A stretch of 64,000 nucleotides of DNA from Sepiola atlantica (taxonomy: Eukaryota; Mollusca; Cephalopoda; Sepiida; Sepiolidae), in assembly GCA_963556195.1 (NCBI GenBank), contig OY744525.1, forward strand, positions 77,783,844 through 77,847,843, in the 5' to 3' direction. The notes under the pieces were generated by a model that saw only the letters and a list, made by a program, of their open reading frames with translations, was not told the DNA's origin and did no database searches. How positions within the stretch are numbered: position 1 is the first letter of the stretch; each line of letters begins with the position of its first letter. Of the stretch, positions 1 to 13,324 are shown in pieces. A program made the translations under genes and the position numbers.

Positions 1-162
1 TAACCAAATTTTCATGAAGAGGGCCTGTGTATTTGTTTTTGATATCTATAATCTAAGAAAGTCCATTTAAATCAAACTTATTGAATTTATTTTATTTTTC
101 AACCTACATTTGGTTTCAATTTTTTTTTTAAATTAAAATAGTATCAAAAATATTTCATAGTT

Positions 163-203
<41 letters not shown>

Positions 204-287
204 GACATTCATCGAACTGAATCTTTTAAGGAGACTGCAAAGTAAAAGGGCACTGATATTATATGCTAATACATATATTGTCATTAA

Positions 288-354
<67 letters not shown>

Positions 355-1740
355 GATGAGTCATTGAAAAATAATTAGACCTGCAAATGGAAGCAAATCA
401 GTATCTTCAGTTGTTCAAAATAAGGAGCATTTAGTAAATAAAAATATTTATATATATATATATATATGAATATAGGCATCCATACATATAATTAGGTATC
501 TATATATGTTTGCGTAGTGTAAACTCCAAACCTAATTAACTGATCATTATGAATTTTGACAGACAGCTGCTAAGCGTAAGGGTGAGTAATGTGGGCCATA
601 TATTTAGTTTTATGCACACTGGGGGCAGAGGCTAATAGCTTTCATTAAAATTCAGATACCTTTGATTTAGATGAAATTTTAATCATAGGTATTAGACATC
701 AATTAAAGAATATTTTAGTTTCATCAGAATATTTTCAAAGTTTGTTAGAGAGAATAATATGAGAACAACCTCCCATTTGAGAATTCAAGTAATTCCGATT
801 TGCATTAAAATTTGATTGATAGTAATTAGACACCAATTAAGCAATATTCCATGAATTTCAATTTCTTTTTAAGACCCCTTAAGCCCAAACTCCAAATCTT
901 AAACATTTTCTAGAATCACAGTATCATTTAATAGATTTTAATCAAAATGGGAATAAGGAATTTAGACATACGGTTTAGTAGCATATGTATCTTGATTTTA
1001 ATCTTCATAAGGGAACATAAAAGTTGTACAAAACAGTTAGCTGAATTAATTTTATTATTAACAAGCAGAATACCTGTCCCAGAACAAGTATTCAGCTAGT
1101 ATATATATATATAAAGATTTGGTAACTAATTTCATCAGAAAGTTTTTTTGTTTTCTAAGCATCTTTGATTTTTATTAAAAATAAAAATTTAAATATTATT
1201 AAATCTTCTCTCAATATTTGTGTTGCAAATATCCAATTATAAATACATGTTCTCTATATTTCTGACAAAAGAGTGATATCTTTTTTTTTCTTTATTAATT
1301 AAAGAAATCAGAAAATTAAAACGGTTGAAATTATGTTAATATTTTTATTCTGGGCACAAATATTTAAATTAAAATATTTTTTCTCAATTTATTTTAAATT
1401 AAATTTTGTTTTGGTGTGTGGACATTCCTTATAATAAAAAAATTACATTTATTGAATAAGAGAATTCTTTACACGTTTTTGTTTGAAAGAGCACCCCCTC
1501 CCTCTAACACTAGTGCTGTCAAAAAGGAAGTAGATCACACAACAATAACTAACTGCTTACAATGTTTTAATAGATGGATTATTAAAATTAATTTTGTCTT
1601 AACATTTTCAAATACTAAGTTTGAGAGATATATGTATATATTAGATTAATTTAATTGTACAAAAAAGAAATTTATACTCGGTTTTATTTTCATCATATAT
1701 ACTCAATACTAATATTAGCTTTTGCTGATGAGGAAGTGAG
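1..1740. other. AT-rich 5' flank, no gene recognised
   Basis: No protocadherin exon and no other recognisable coding region is visible. The stretch holds (TA)n tracts near 167-203, 290-350 and 450-470. A diverged internal repeat has ATTAGACAYCAATTAA at about 690-705 and again near 820-840. Short ORFs here have no protein-like features. If another protocadherin lies upstream, its exon 3 is outside the window. Confidence 0.6.
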
Positions 1741-1741
1741 T

Positions 1742-1783
1742 GGCAGCCATTGCATAGTCAACACGCTACGTAGGACTGCTGCC
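1742..1783 (+). promoter_or_regulatory. Conserved protocadherin promoter element, PCDH-1
   Basis: GGCAGCCATTGCAT is followed by ACACGCTACGTAGGACTGCTG. It matches the element found once ahead of each of the six genes, always about 95-155 bp before the leader-exon splice donor. The surrounding AT-rich DNA is not conserved, so the match stands out. The GCAGCCAT part resembles a YY1 site (core CCAT); this is inference. The transcription start is not visible from sequence. Confidence 0.6.
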
Positions 1784-1897
1784 TTGTGTGTAAGAGAGAG
1801 CACACATGTAATACATTATAAAATTGGACTATCACGACATCAAAAGTGTCTTTGTTGATAACGTTGCTATTTGGTCTGACTGGGTTGAAGAACAAAG
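1784..1897 (+). other. PCDH-1 non-coding leader exon (3' end defined, start uncertain)
   Basis: The exon ends GAAGAACAAAG before a GTAAAA donor at 1898. The AACAAAG/GT end is shared with PCDH-2, -3, -5 and -6. The leader intron would be 1898-2379, with an acceptor TATTTCAG ending at 2379. The intron is AT-rich and nothing else is seen in it. Confidence 0.5.
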
Positions 1898-2379
1898 GTA
1901 AAAATTTCAATTTTATTTTTTCTATATTATTTTTTATAAAAAAGATGCAAGAAAAAATTAAAAATAATTTTGATGCAAAGAATCAACCATTTTGATTAAA
2001 ACGGACATTTTGATTTCTAACACAATTATTTTCTTTTTAATTTATCATTTAATTGGGGTAAAATTATGTGTCCTGTTAAAGATTTTACTATCTTTCATTT
2101 TCAAATTATTCTTTGTTAATATTTTGTTAGCCAAAATGCGAGTAAATATGCTATTATTGTTATAGCTATGACACCCTCTTTATTATTCATAACATATCCA
2201 ATATCCTGATATTGTATTTGTGTACGTTTTTAAAACTTACCTAGTTCTAGTAGACGTTTAAATAATTAATTAATTGAAAATGTCATTGATTAAAACGATT
2301 TTGAAAACGTTTAAAATTTTTTATTGTGTTTTTATTATTGATAAATGTTTAATGATTTGTAATTGCATTTATATTTCAG

Positions 2380-2409
2380 GGAAAAAAAACAACTCAAAGA
2401 TTTCAAAAA
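2380..2409 (+). other. PCDH-1 5' UTR part of coding exon 1
   Basis: It lies between the ATATTTCAG acceptor (ends 2379) and the ATG at 2410. All six genes have a similar CAG acceptor 24-69 bp ahead of their start codon. Confidence 0.5.
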
Positions 2410-4827
2410 ATGAACATATTTCATGGAATGATGCTTCTCCAAATATTTGTTGTTTTCAATCTATTAAACATCTGCTTGTGTGTTGATCTCACTTACAATA
2501 TAGAAGAAGGCAAAAGTCCAAATACATATGTGGGCGATATTGCTACAGATTCGCATGTCATGAATGACATTTCAACTGAAGATCATAACTTGATTAGTTT
2601 TGGTCTCTTACAAAAAGGCGCTACTGGCTCATCTCCATTGTTCAAGATTTCAAAAAAATCTGGAAAATTGTACACAGCTCAAACTTTAGATGCTGAATCG
2701 CTTTGTTTTTTTAAAAAGAAGTGTTTCCAAATGGTAGATGTAGCTGTTAGGAAAGCAACAACCGTGTTCAAGTTACTGGAAATCAAAGTAATTATAAATG
2801 ATATAAATGATCACCAGCCGGAGTTTTCTGAGAAACTCATCAAAGTTGACTTTGAAGAAAATGATAGTAAAGGGACCAAAAAATCAATTCCTAATGCAAT
2901 TGATAAAGATTTTGGAGTTGTTGATTCTCAGATTACATATGAATTAAAAAAGGACAGAGAGGGACCTTTTTCTTTGTTTGTATCTAAAAGTGTTGATGGA
3001 ACATCGAAGCTGAATTTAGTATTAGAAAAATCTCTTGATCGTGAAGTGAAAGACTCTTATATGATTCAAGTGATTGCCAAAGATGGAGGTTCCCCACCTA
3101 AACAAAGTGCTTTAAGTGTTCACATCACAGTCACAGATGTTAATGACAATATACCTGTATTCACACAGAAAATATACAATGTCTCAATCCAACATGATCA
3201 TGAAGAAATAAAACCTGTTACTGTATTGTCTGCTACAGATCTGGATTCAGGAAAGAATGGTGAAATCTTATATCATATCAGTGTGAAAACAAATGAAATA
3301 ACCAGAAATACTTTTAAAATAAATGAACAAACAGGTGAACTATTTCTAAACAAGAAAGTTACTTTAAGAAAAGATTTGGCTTCTGAATTGTATGTTGAAG
3401 CTTCAGATGGGGGAAATCCACCTTTAAGTTCATTAGCAAAAGTTTTAATAAATGTGATCAATGAACAAAATAATGCCCCAATTATTGATGTAAACTTTTT
3501 CTCAACATCAAAGGAAAACACAGTTGATGTTTCTGAGAACATAAAAGTTGGCAGTTTCATTGCTTATGTGAAAGTAAGTGATGAGGATGCTGGTCAGAAT
3601 GGAGAGGTGAACTGTGCAATTAAACATGATAAATTTCAATTGCAAAACATGGGCACCAAGAAATACCAAGTGATAGTGAAAACTCTTTTAGACAGAGAAA
3701 CTGAAGAACACCACAGTATAATTATCAAATGTCAAGACAAAGGATCTCCTCCTCTTCAAAGCAAAAGGACATTTTCTGTACATGTCATTGATGTTAATGA
3801 TGTAGAACCAGTGTTTTCAAAACAATTATTTAAATTCTTCATTGATGAAAACCAGAGATCAAAAATTCCTATTGGCACCATCAATGCCACAGATCCAGAC
3901 TTGGGACTTGGAGGTAAACTGTCTTTTTCTTTACTGACCACCAATAAACAATTTGTACCATTTCGAATCACTGAAACTGGATTAATCTCTTCAATTATGT
4001 CTTTAGACCATGAGTTTCAAGATACTTATAATTTTGAAGTGTTTGTAAAAGACAAAGGAAGTCCATCATTGAATAACACAGTGAATGTGATTGTTAAGGT
4101 GAGAGATGAAAATGATAATGCTCCATATTTCACATTTCCCAGTGTTAATCCTTATAATATGGATGTAACATATTACCCCCATCATACAAAGAACATCAGC
4201 CAGATAAAGGCATCAGACAGTGACAGTCAAGAGAATGCATTTCTAAAATATGAAATAATCAGAGGCAATAGCAAACAGATATTCAGCATCAACCAGTACA
4301 CTGGTTTGTTATGTTCAACTCATGTCCTAAGCCAACAAGATGCTGGCTCATATGAGCTGGAGTTTCTAGTGAAGGACAGTGGTAGCCCAGTTCTATCAGC
4401 CAGAACTACTGTATATTTGACACTGACCGTAAGCAACAAGACATCAGAAATGTTAAATGCTGTTAACATCAAAAAAGATAACAAAATCCACCTGACTTCA
4501 GCAATTATCATTGTGTCTGTAGCAGTGACAATAGCTGTGATCATTACAGCTTCAATCTCAGTGTGTATCCTTCGCTGTTGCAATCCTCGAAGTGTTCCAG
4601 TAGCAGAAGGCGGATATGTGAGTAGTGGTCAGAGACATTTGATAAGTCCTCCTTACCCAGCAAATCCTTGGTCTAATGTTGCTCTTCCTACAAGTGATGC
4701 AGTTGGTATGAGAAGAAGCAGTCAACCACCAACACCCAGAATGCAAACCCATCCTTACTCAAGTGCACAACAAATCCTTTCATCACAAGCACAAAAACCA
4801 GAACAGATCACAGACTCTGTTTCACAA
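2410..4827 (+). CDS. PCDH-1 exon 1: protocadherin ectodomain, TM, proximal tail
   Basis: This is a clustered-type protocadherin, a single-pass cell-surface adhesion protein presumed to act in neuronal recognition. The exon gives 806 residues. Signal peptide is about 1-24 (ends CLC). Six cadherin repeats follow: EC1 25-137 with the CX5C loop (C-FFKKK-C), EC2 138-248, EC3 249-357, EC4 358-468, EC5 469-574, EC6 575-690. The transmembrane helix is about 698-720 (AIIIVSVAVTIAVIITASIS), then CCNPRS and a Ser/Pro-rich tail. Inter-repeat calcium motifs are DINDH, DVNDN, a degenerate NEQNN, DVNDV and DENDN. The ATG at 2410 gives a good signal peptide; later ATGs at codons 7 and 8 are alternatives. The exon ends in phase 0 at SVSQ before GTAAGT; read-through adds 9 residues. 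EC4 onward resembles PCDH-5/6, while EC1-EC3 are distinct. Joined protein: 949 residues. Confidence 0.95.
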
Positions 4828-5147
4828 GTAAGTTCGTTTATTTTCTTTAACAGATAATGTTTTAAAATGTACATATGTGTATCGAATTGCACCATTTTAT
4901 TTATCAATTTCTTTTGTGTTACATGTGTTTTTAACATCTTTGAAAATTGCCACATAAAAACTTTAAATGTAACCTACTTGCCACCCCAAAATACATTTCA
5001 TTTCATTTGTACAAGTTTATATCATTAATGTAACATTATTAACGATTAATACCTATAAAAAGATCAATAAACCTGTATATTCTTTTATTGTTACAAGATG
5101 TCCAGTCTAATTATAACAAAGATATTTTGATATTTCATTTGTGATAG

Positions 5148-5310
5148 TTATATATCCAAGATGTTTCATTGCCACCTGGTATTGATAAAAATAAGAAAAG
5201 GATGAAGAGGACACAGGATTATTCTACTAGGAGTTCTATTAAATCATCTCACAATGATGACAGACAAGAATGGAATGATATTGATACAAGACATACTGAC
5301 ATTATGGCAG
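5148..5310 (+). CDS. PCDH-1 exon 2: cytoplasmic segment
   Basis: This 163-nt exon enters in phase 0 and leaves in phase 1 at GCAG/GTGAGT. It encodes LYIQDVSLPPGIDK and then a basic, Ser-rich stretch (RSSIKSSH). It aligns with exon 2 of the other genes (MYxQDVALPSNSNR). It starts with TTA where the others have ATG, and the acceptor GTGATAG lacks a good pyrimidine tract, so splicing here may be weak. The upstream intron (4828-5147) is AT-rich and unremarkable. Confidence 0.75.
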
Positions 5311-8300
5311 GTGAGTTATACTATCTCTTAGTGTGTTCTTTATTTTTTTAAATGTTTAAATATATATATTAATTTCTTTAGAAAATGAATGTAGGTATTA
5401 ATGAATGATTAACTAATGAAAAAATAAACAATATATAAAGCAAAAGTAAAAGCCTTAGAAAATACTAAAGATGAAATATATCGTATGATTTATATAGAAT
5501 CTACTGAAAAACAATTTAAACACAGATACACTATCCATTTAAGAAAGAAATATATGAAAACTCAACTACATTATCAAAATATATTTGGAAATTGAAATAA
5601 ACAAATAAAGACCCTAATAGTAAAGTGAAACAAAATTGAAAAATAATTCCCTACAGAGAAAATATTTAACAGAATTACTGTTTGTCAAGATAATAAATAA
5701 GCAATAATAGCATTTAAATAAGAAAAAAAAACAAGAAAAAAAGTAGATACAAATTAATATTGAAATATGGATCCAAAAATATATATTTACTAATATTTCT
5801 AATAATTGTTGATCAAACATGGATAACTTATATATTGACAACTAGCAGGACCTGCGTTGCCTGAAGAAAATATAAAATACTGATTTTAATTAAAAAATAA
5901 ATAATATAAATATTATAAATAAATATTTTAAAAAATAGTAGAGTATCAAAAGAAAAAAATCAGAAAATAAACCATCTCATTGTAAGTAATTTAGGTAATT
6001 AAAATAGGATTTAACATGGATCTGTGTCCTCCCCACATTGCCCGGAGAAAATATAAAATATTGATTTTAAAATACTGAAATTAAATAAATAACTCCAAAT
6101 GTAATATATAACAACAGTATTATTTCCTAGTTTAGTCACCAAAATATACACTTAGTCTTTTCCGTTCTCGGTCAGTGAAGGAGAAGTCCTTCTAGACTGA
6201 GGCAAGTTTTATTTTTGTTCCAATCTAGAGTGCCCCTTTTTGGGAGCTGGATATCCCCCACATTAAAAACCGACCTTGTGTCTAACTTTGCCCTCGTGGG
6301 GATGCAAGTAAATAGGAACAACTAAACTGTGACTTATTTGCTTTAAGAAAATGTCATCTCTGTTCTATCCTCAGTCAGGGAAGGAGAAATCCTTCTAGAC
6401 TGAGGTAATTAGCAAAGAGAAAGTTTTTAATGAAAAGTTATAAAATATTTTTGAAAGAATGCTTGAAGAAGACATGAATAGTGGAAGAATTGTTGTGCTG
6501 AATATGAATAATGGTCGGTGTATTTGACATCCAATCCGATATTCCTTTATTTAACATTGTAAATGAAATATTTGTATAACCCAGTAAAATACTTAACTCC
6601 AAATGTAATATATGACGAGAGTGTTATTTCATAGTTTATTCACAGAAATATTGTGGCTGTAAAAAAACAGAAGTACCTGTAAAGAAAAAATAATCGAAAA
6701 AGCTTACCAGACATTTGTTTTTCAGGAATGCAAATGTGAAGCGTTTGTAAATACGTGTAATCTATTCTGAATGAATTCCAAGTTCTGAAGAAATAATCTG
6801 TATTAAGTTTTTGGAGAGCCCCAATACTGATAAGATTTCGCTATTACATTAATCGCATGATGTATAAAATGCAAAGTGAATGTAAAAAGAAAGTAGTCAA
6901 TATGTATAGAAGTAATAATAAAGCGAGTATGTTTGTATTCTGGAATAAACAGTGTTCATTTCATTATTATTCTATGAAAAATTAGGCCACAGTGAATGTG
7001 AAGGACGTGAGAGTAGATAATTGTAGGAGAATGAAAATGTCTGCCACCTTCTTTGTGGAAAACGTAGTTGAGAAGCAGCTTATTAGGAATATATGTAAGA
7101 TATTTTGAAAGAAAACGAAATGTACGCATATTTTCTGGAAACACATATTAGGAAGTGCTCTAAGTGATTAATGAAACAGATTAGCATAAAAAGCTTTTAG
7201 TTGAAAATCTATAATAACTAAAGCAACAGGGGAAAAATCCGCTTTACTTTATTATATAGACTAGCAAGATCCGTGTCCCGGCGTTGTCCGGGGGAAATCA
7301 AAAAGAACTATTTAACTTTAAAAAGTAAATATTAGAGATTCAAGCAACCCAATCTGAGTCATTTTTATGGGTTTTTATGTTTAGTTGGCCTTTTAGCTAT
7401 GGTCAAAGTGTGCGTGTTCCTGGTCCTGTCGGACCTCAGCGTTTTGGCTAAGTTTAGCTTCTTACCTAGTAAAGTGAATGAGTCCCCCCCCCCTTTTCTG
7501 GTAATGGAAATCCTCCATGATGCCCACTCCCGACTTTCATTTTTTGTCCTCTGCCTTTGTCAAATTGCATTTATCTTGGAAGGACACCACCAATTCTTCA
7601 TCCCCGTTTTCTTTTTCTCCCACTTAGATCCCACTCCTATTTAAAGAGTGACCTACATTTTTCGGTTCTGTACAAACCGGAAAACAGTGGGCAGTCTATT
7701 CTTTAGCAAGGGTTGGGAGGGTCTTACTAACCAAATATTTTGTTTTTTATTTTTCCCCACTCCATGTGGTATTCCAATGAATTTTTGTACATAAATTGAA
7801 TTTTGGAAAATAAAATGTCCAACAAATTTGGGGATATCTTAACTAAGACGTCCCCGAGAGTAAATGTGATATTGTGGTGACTGAGATGATTCTAGTTATG
7901 AGTAGGATAGACATTTTTATCACTTAAGACCAAGAATGACCAACTTTTTCTCCACACTTTTGATAGCCTTCTGCCTAATTTGTTTTAAATGTAAATTTTT
8001 AATATTTTTGGTAAAAAAATATTTCAAAGTGCTCTACATAACAGCGACATCAGACATTTTGCCATAAGTTTAAATTGGATAAAAAGAGGAAAGACTAGGG
8101 CAGAGAGACAGACAGACAAAGAGAGGAGGGATGTGGCAATCGTAGCATAGAGACTATTATAAAAATATTTCATGTCAGCAAGACAGAAATCCCTGTCCCC
8201 CATCCCCCCCAAAAAAAGAAAAGCATGGGGGTATGTGTTGGCTTAACAAAAACAAAACAAACTTTCGCTCGAATGTGAAAATGTCATTAAGGAAAACAAA

Positions 8301-11300
8301 TATTAAAGTTTCCATATGATAAATAATTTGTTCAATTCTACAATAGTGACAGGTTACATTTTAATGATCAGACTTATATGGTTTGTATTGTCATGAAATA
8401 AAGTTCTAATTTACTTTATAATGCCATGAAAATCGAACGTTAATTCAGTGTTTTAATCGCTGACGAGCAATGTATGGATTTAAAAAATATTTTTTGAATA
8501 AAAGTCGTTCAAGTTTGAAATTGTAATAATGAAAAAACCCATAATAATAAGGTTTACGTGCAATAAATAATTCGTTCAATTCTAAATAAATAGTACCTTC
8601 CCTTTTATCACCGGGAAGTAATATACAACAGATACTTAAGAAAAACGTAACCATAAGTGTTTTCTATTCATCTTCCATTAATTTAATACATTACAATCTA
8701 CACAAAATGAATAGAAACTCCCTCATATTCCACTTATTTTCTAGAATATCGGATTACATATCAGATACAAGGACAACATTATTTCTAACTATTACGCATA
8801 GACTTCATCTCATTCCAGAATTTATGGAATACAATAAATGAACTTTATCACTTCTAACGTACATTGATTCAAAATGATGGCTACCATCTATTAATCGAAT
8901 TGATTTAAGACATTTCCCTTCGCAATCTTCGAATGCTTCAGGTATAATTTCATTTTTTAACTTAAACACTTAGACAATACATAACACTTTTAAGGCTTAA
9001 AAATCATTTCTAAAATACTAACAGCAGAAAACGAACTGCAGTGTTCATTCATTCAATTGTTGATGAAAATTTCATGGAAGCCGTAATATCAGTTTTCCTA
9101 CGAAGCTTCTACTAATAATTAACACACAACACAAGTACATTGTTTCAATTTTGACCATCCATACATATCTAACATTAATCCAACATTCAAGTTTTCAGTT
9201 TTATGTTAGGTATTCTTTTTTTTTCTTAACAAATATCGCAACACGTGATTTATTGGGGGATTTTTATTTTACATAAGACGTCTTCTATTAACATACAATT
9301 CCTGTTTTTTTTCTATTTTAAATTTACCTATTCTAACCATCCATTCCCCCTTCTCTCTATTCATTCGCAACAATTTAAGAAAAACATGTTTACATTTTCG
9401 ACGACTTCAAAATTTGCCGCACGCAACAGCACCGTCGAAGCAATACACATTAAACAGATACATACAATTTTTCTGCTCACATTCGATTAAAATTTGCATT
9501 CATCGATTTATTCAAGTTTATTTTTATTATCATGATTATATGTTAGTTACGAATAACGTTCATTTCTGTAATTCACGACAGTTTAAAGGCTTCAAAATCA
9601 ATTTCGAACACAGACCGGCGTAACATTTAAAATCATTAATTTCATGTAGATTTTCCTCTTCTTCGAACATTATTCGAAATTAATTCATACCAAACATTAT
9701 TCAAAATTATTTCATAACTTTTTTTTACATACTTTCTTCGATACTAAAACTTCTAATGATATTCAAAAAAATATTCTCAGCATATGAAAGTAATGAAAAT
9801 ACTTGCTTCAGTCGGGTTACACTAATTACCGAAAGCAACCTAAATATTATCGAAAGCAACCACAAGCTAACTATTACCGAAAACAACCATAATTAAGTGA
9901 AAACAACCTAAATATTACCTACAATAACTGAAAACAACATAAATATTGACGAAAACAACATAAATATTATCGAAGACAATCAGAAACAACATAAATATTA
10001 TGACATGTAGTGGCTAAACACTAATTTATTATAGTAAACATTAAAATTTTCGAAAAAACACAAAAAATTGGGCCGTATGTGACCTATTTGCGTTCTGTCG
10101 GTTGTTTACAAACGTTAAATTATTCTTTCATATTTCTCACAAACAAAGCCAGGCCACGAGTTCTGCTAAAATTTACCGATTCTAAACATTCACTCTCTAC
10201 GTCTGGGACCTCCTCTCTCTCTCTCATTTTATTTATTTATTTATATATTACATTAAAAAAGGTTTCTTTTATTCGGTTTATTTTTATTTATTCATTTTTA
10301 CTTTTCAAAATATACTTAAACTTAAAGTGTAGTATCTGTTACTTAATCTTTTCTCTTCTCGGTCAGTGAAGGAGAAATCTTTCTAGACTGTAGCAATTTT
10401 TATTTTTTTATTACTTTTCCTCTATTTAGCTATTTGTCGATTTTAGAAGAAATCTTTCTAGACTGCGGCAATTAAAAATTTTTTCCCAGAAGATGGATTT
10501 TCAACACATTAAAACCCACCATTGTATAACAGTCCCCTCGTGGGGAAGCAACGAAATAGCAACAACATAGTCAATGGTAAAAGTGCAAATTAGTTAACAG
10601 TCAAGAAATCGAAAATAAAATAACAACAGATGCCTTACATCAATCGTCATATATTTAAATCAAGGTTAGAGTTAGACGAAAGGTCGATTTTTAATGTTGG
10701 TAAATTCAATCTCCCATCAAAATGTGCACTCCAGATTAGGATAAAAATTGCCTCAGTCTAGAAGAATTTTTCCTTCACTGATCTTGGAAAACTTCACACA
10801 TATTATTGGATCACATTTACTTTTTTGGGGGTAGGTGGGACAGTGGTTTTTATTTTTACGAATAACCCGCTACTTACAATCGTAAGGGGGAGTCACCCAA
10901 AACATAGAGAAATCTATTTTGTTTGATTGAAAACATGGATAAATCCTATTTCAATCACCTAAATTGACAAATTAATACTCTAATACTTATATTTTTTAAT
11001 TTAATTTATATCTATCTCGAGCAATGCCGGGGCACGGGTCCTGCTAGTTATTTATAAAAGAATGAGGGATTGTTCGAACACAAGAAAATTACTTATGTGT
11101 GAAAGAATCACGTAGACGGTGGCATTTGAAAGCGATTATGTGCCTGATAATTAAACCGAAGAAGCGAAAGAGTTGCAGAAACTATAAGAAACAGCATTCC
11201 CAACAGACGAATGTTTGAATTCCGATATTCCTATATTCTTCGTCAAGAAGCGATTATTATTTTGATTTAGAAGCTTATATGTTATGTAGAAGATAGTAAG

Positions 11301-13324
11301 GAGGTTTAAATGAAATAATTTCGGTGTTTTAAAATTATTTCCCTTGTATTATGAAAGGACCCGGTGCATTTGAGTTATGTAGGAGGAGATAAATATAAGC
11401 GAGTACAAAGATTCGCTACCTTCTTTGTGGTAGATGTATTTGTTAGAAGCAAATGAATCGGAATAAATATAAGGATCTTTTTAAAGAGACGAAATGTAAT
11501 TATTTTTTTGTGAAACGCGCATTATGAATTGCTGTAGGTGGTTAGCTGAAATGTGTAGCGTATTAAGTCTTTGGTGTGAAGTCTATAATTGCCAAAGATA
11601 AAGGGGAAAAACGACTTTACTTTATATATTAGCTAATTGAATAACAATAGTTAGAAATTTGAAATCTAAATAGCATACATTACCAAGAGCAAAACGAAAA
11701 TTGTTTTTGTGTTTTTTTTAATATTGTGAGGTGCATTAAACTTGGATAACAAGTAAAAAAATTAATTCAACTTCAAAATAGAAGATCTTGCACACACAAA
11801 CGCCTCGGTCTCCTTTCAGATAGAGCTTTATAATAATAATCTATATAATAAAGTAAAGTCAGTTTTTCTCCTATTTCAATGACTATTATAGCTTTCGAAT
11901 CAAAACCTTCATTTGCTAATCTGTTCTGCCAGCCACTTAGGCCAATTCCTGATGAATGTTTCCAGAAAATATACATTCGTTCGTTCCCTTTCAAAATTTC
12001 TTACATTTTTTCTAGGTCAGTTTCTTCTTTCAACACAGTTATTTATGGAGGAGAATCACAGGCATTTTCACTATCATGCTAATATCTATTCCAACAGCCC
12101 CTAGAGTCACCAGGGATTGTTCTTAATAGGGTGACTTTTTGCTATTATTTCTTATTTTCCTTCTTACTATTTCCTATATATTACAGTAGATTTTAAATCT
12201 TAATATAGATCGTTCCCTTTATGTACTCTTTCTCCTTTCCGGGCGTATTTTAGAATGATGGAATACTGAAATAGAAGTTTACCATTACAAAAATAAAACA
12301 CAGAACAATCTTACATTTTTCATATTAAAAGTACTTGAATTTTCTTTCACATCACAATAACAATTACATTCCCACATCACATTAGATATTTATTTGCATT
12401 TTTTTTTTCATCTTTCCTTCTAGATTTTCACCTATTTACAGACATTCAAGAATTAAGGATCATCAAAAATATAATCAGAATCTAATTCATGAACACATAA
12501 CGAAATGAAATGCGTCTATTCAAGATGGCTGATAATTTTGTTTTAATTTATTTCCTAAATCCTATTTTCCATGTTTTTTCTTTAAAAAATCTATTTCACA
12601 GCTTCTGTTTGGAGATATACTTCACCCACAGAGAAAAAAAAATTGTAGACATCATTTTGTCAGCCTGTTTTATCACTAGCCGTTTCTAACATTCGTTGAC
12701 ACACACGTTTTCTTGTTTCTTTTTTCACTAAAACATAACAAATAAACATCATAACGGTCTTCTTATCAATTTAATTTTTCATTTTTCTTTTTTAATTTGA
12801 TGAAATTGACTTTAAACGTTCCACATAAAGATGCAAAAAATGTATTCGTTTAGTTCAACGCTAACCTTAAGTCTGAGTTGGCAATTAAATTTTCCCAATT
12901 TTCACCAATGTTTTACATAAGGTTTGTGGAGTTTGCGTTCTCGCTAGACAACCTTAAGTAACAAATAATTTAATAGTTAAACGTTGGGGCTTGGAATTTC
13001 TTGAGTTAATATACTTTTCTGGGCAACGCTAGGACACAGGTAAGGTAGTAGATAATAAATGTGGTTTATCTTAGTACTTAACAGTATTTTACGGAGCATC
13101 CGATCATCAGAATTTGTATTAAAATATATACGGATGTTCAGGATTCTATGAATAAACTTTTGATGATTGGATGTTTTATGGAACTGTGATAAAGTATTAA
13201 GATAAGCCACATTTATTATCTATTATTGTTATATATATATATATATATATATATTTGTGTTATAGTGGAATAATTCCAGGAGGAAATCCGGGTATGAGAG
13301 CTCAATGTAGTAAACAGAGCAATA
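5311..13324. repeat. PCDH-1 intron 2, left part: dispersed repeats
   Basis: No host exon is seen. At least three related copies of one interspersed family are present, starting CTAGCARGAYCYGTG near 5843, 6020 and 7262 (+) and near 11050 and 13047 (reverse). Internal motifs are CCTTCTAGACTGAGGCAA (6190, 6390, 10380, 10445; reverse near 10755) and GGGGAAAAA...CTTTACTTTAT ends (7227, 11598; reverse near 11840). Copies at 7040-7255 and 11410-11632 align with each other, and 11840-12080 is a reverse copy. The family is not identified; ORFs inside show no known domain. Confidence 0.6.
9826..10003. repeat. Tandem array, ~21-22 bp unit
   Basis: Roughly eight imperfect units of the type GAAAACAACATAAATATTAYC occur in a row inside PCDH-1 intron 2. 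Units vary by substitution and small indels. This is a minisatellite-like array and not CRISPR: there are no unique spacers and the genome is eukaryotic. Confidence 0.65.

Noticed and set aside
560..600. Possible leader exon end with GGTGAGTAA donor upstream of PCDH-1
   Set aside because: The conserved promoter element is not found before it, and a better element-plus-donor pair exists at 1742-1897.
1742..1783. CTCF-type site in the promoter element, by analogy with vertebrate clusters
   Set aside because: No match to the CTCF core on either strand was visible in any of the six elements.
2274..2486. 70-codon ORF spanning the PCDH-1 leader intron and exon start
   Set aside because: It crosses the predicted splice acceptor at 2379 and runs out of frame with the protocadherin; the composition is that of AT-rich intron.
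4320..4752. - strand ORFs of 87 and 64 codons within exon 1, present again in all six genes
   Set aside because: They recur only because the + strand block is nearly identical in every gene. They have no start context, domain or separate conservation pattern and overlap the TM coding region.
7399..7644. 81-codon ORF with an apparent hydrophobic N-terminus
   Set aside because: It lies in a dispersed repeat copy, has no recognisable domain and shows poly-C low complexity.
9826..10003. CRISPR-like array
   Set aside because: Units are contiguous without unique spacers, and the window is eukaryotic.
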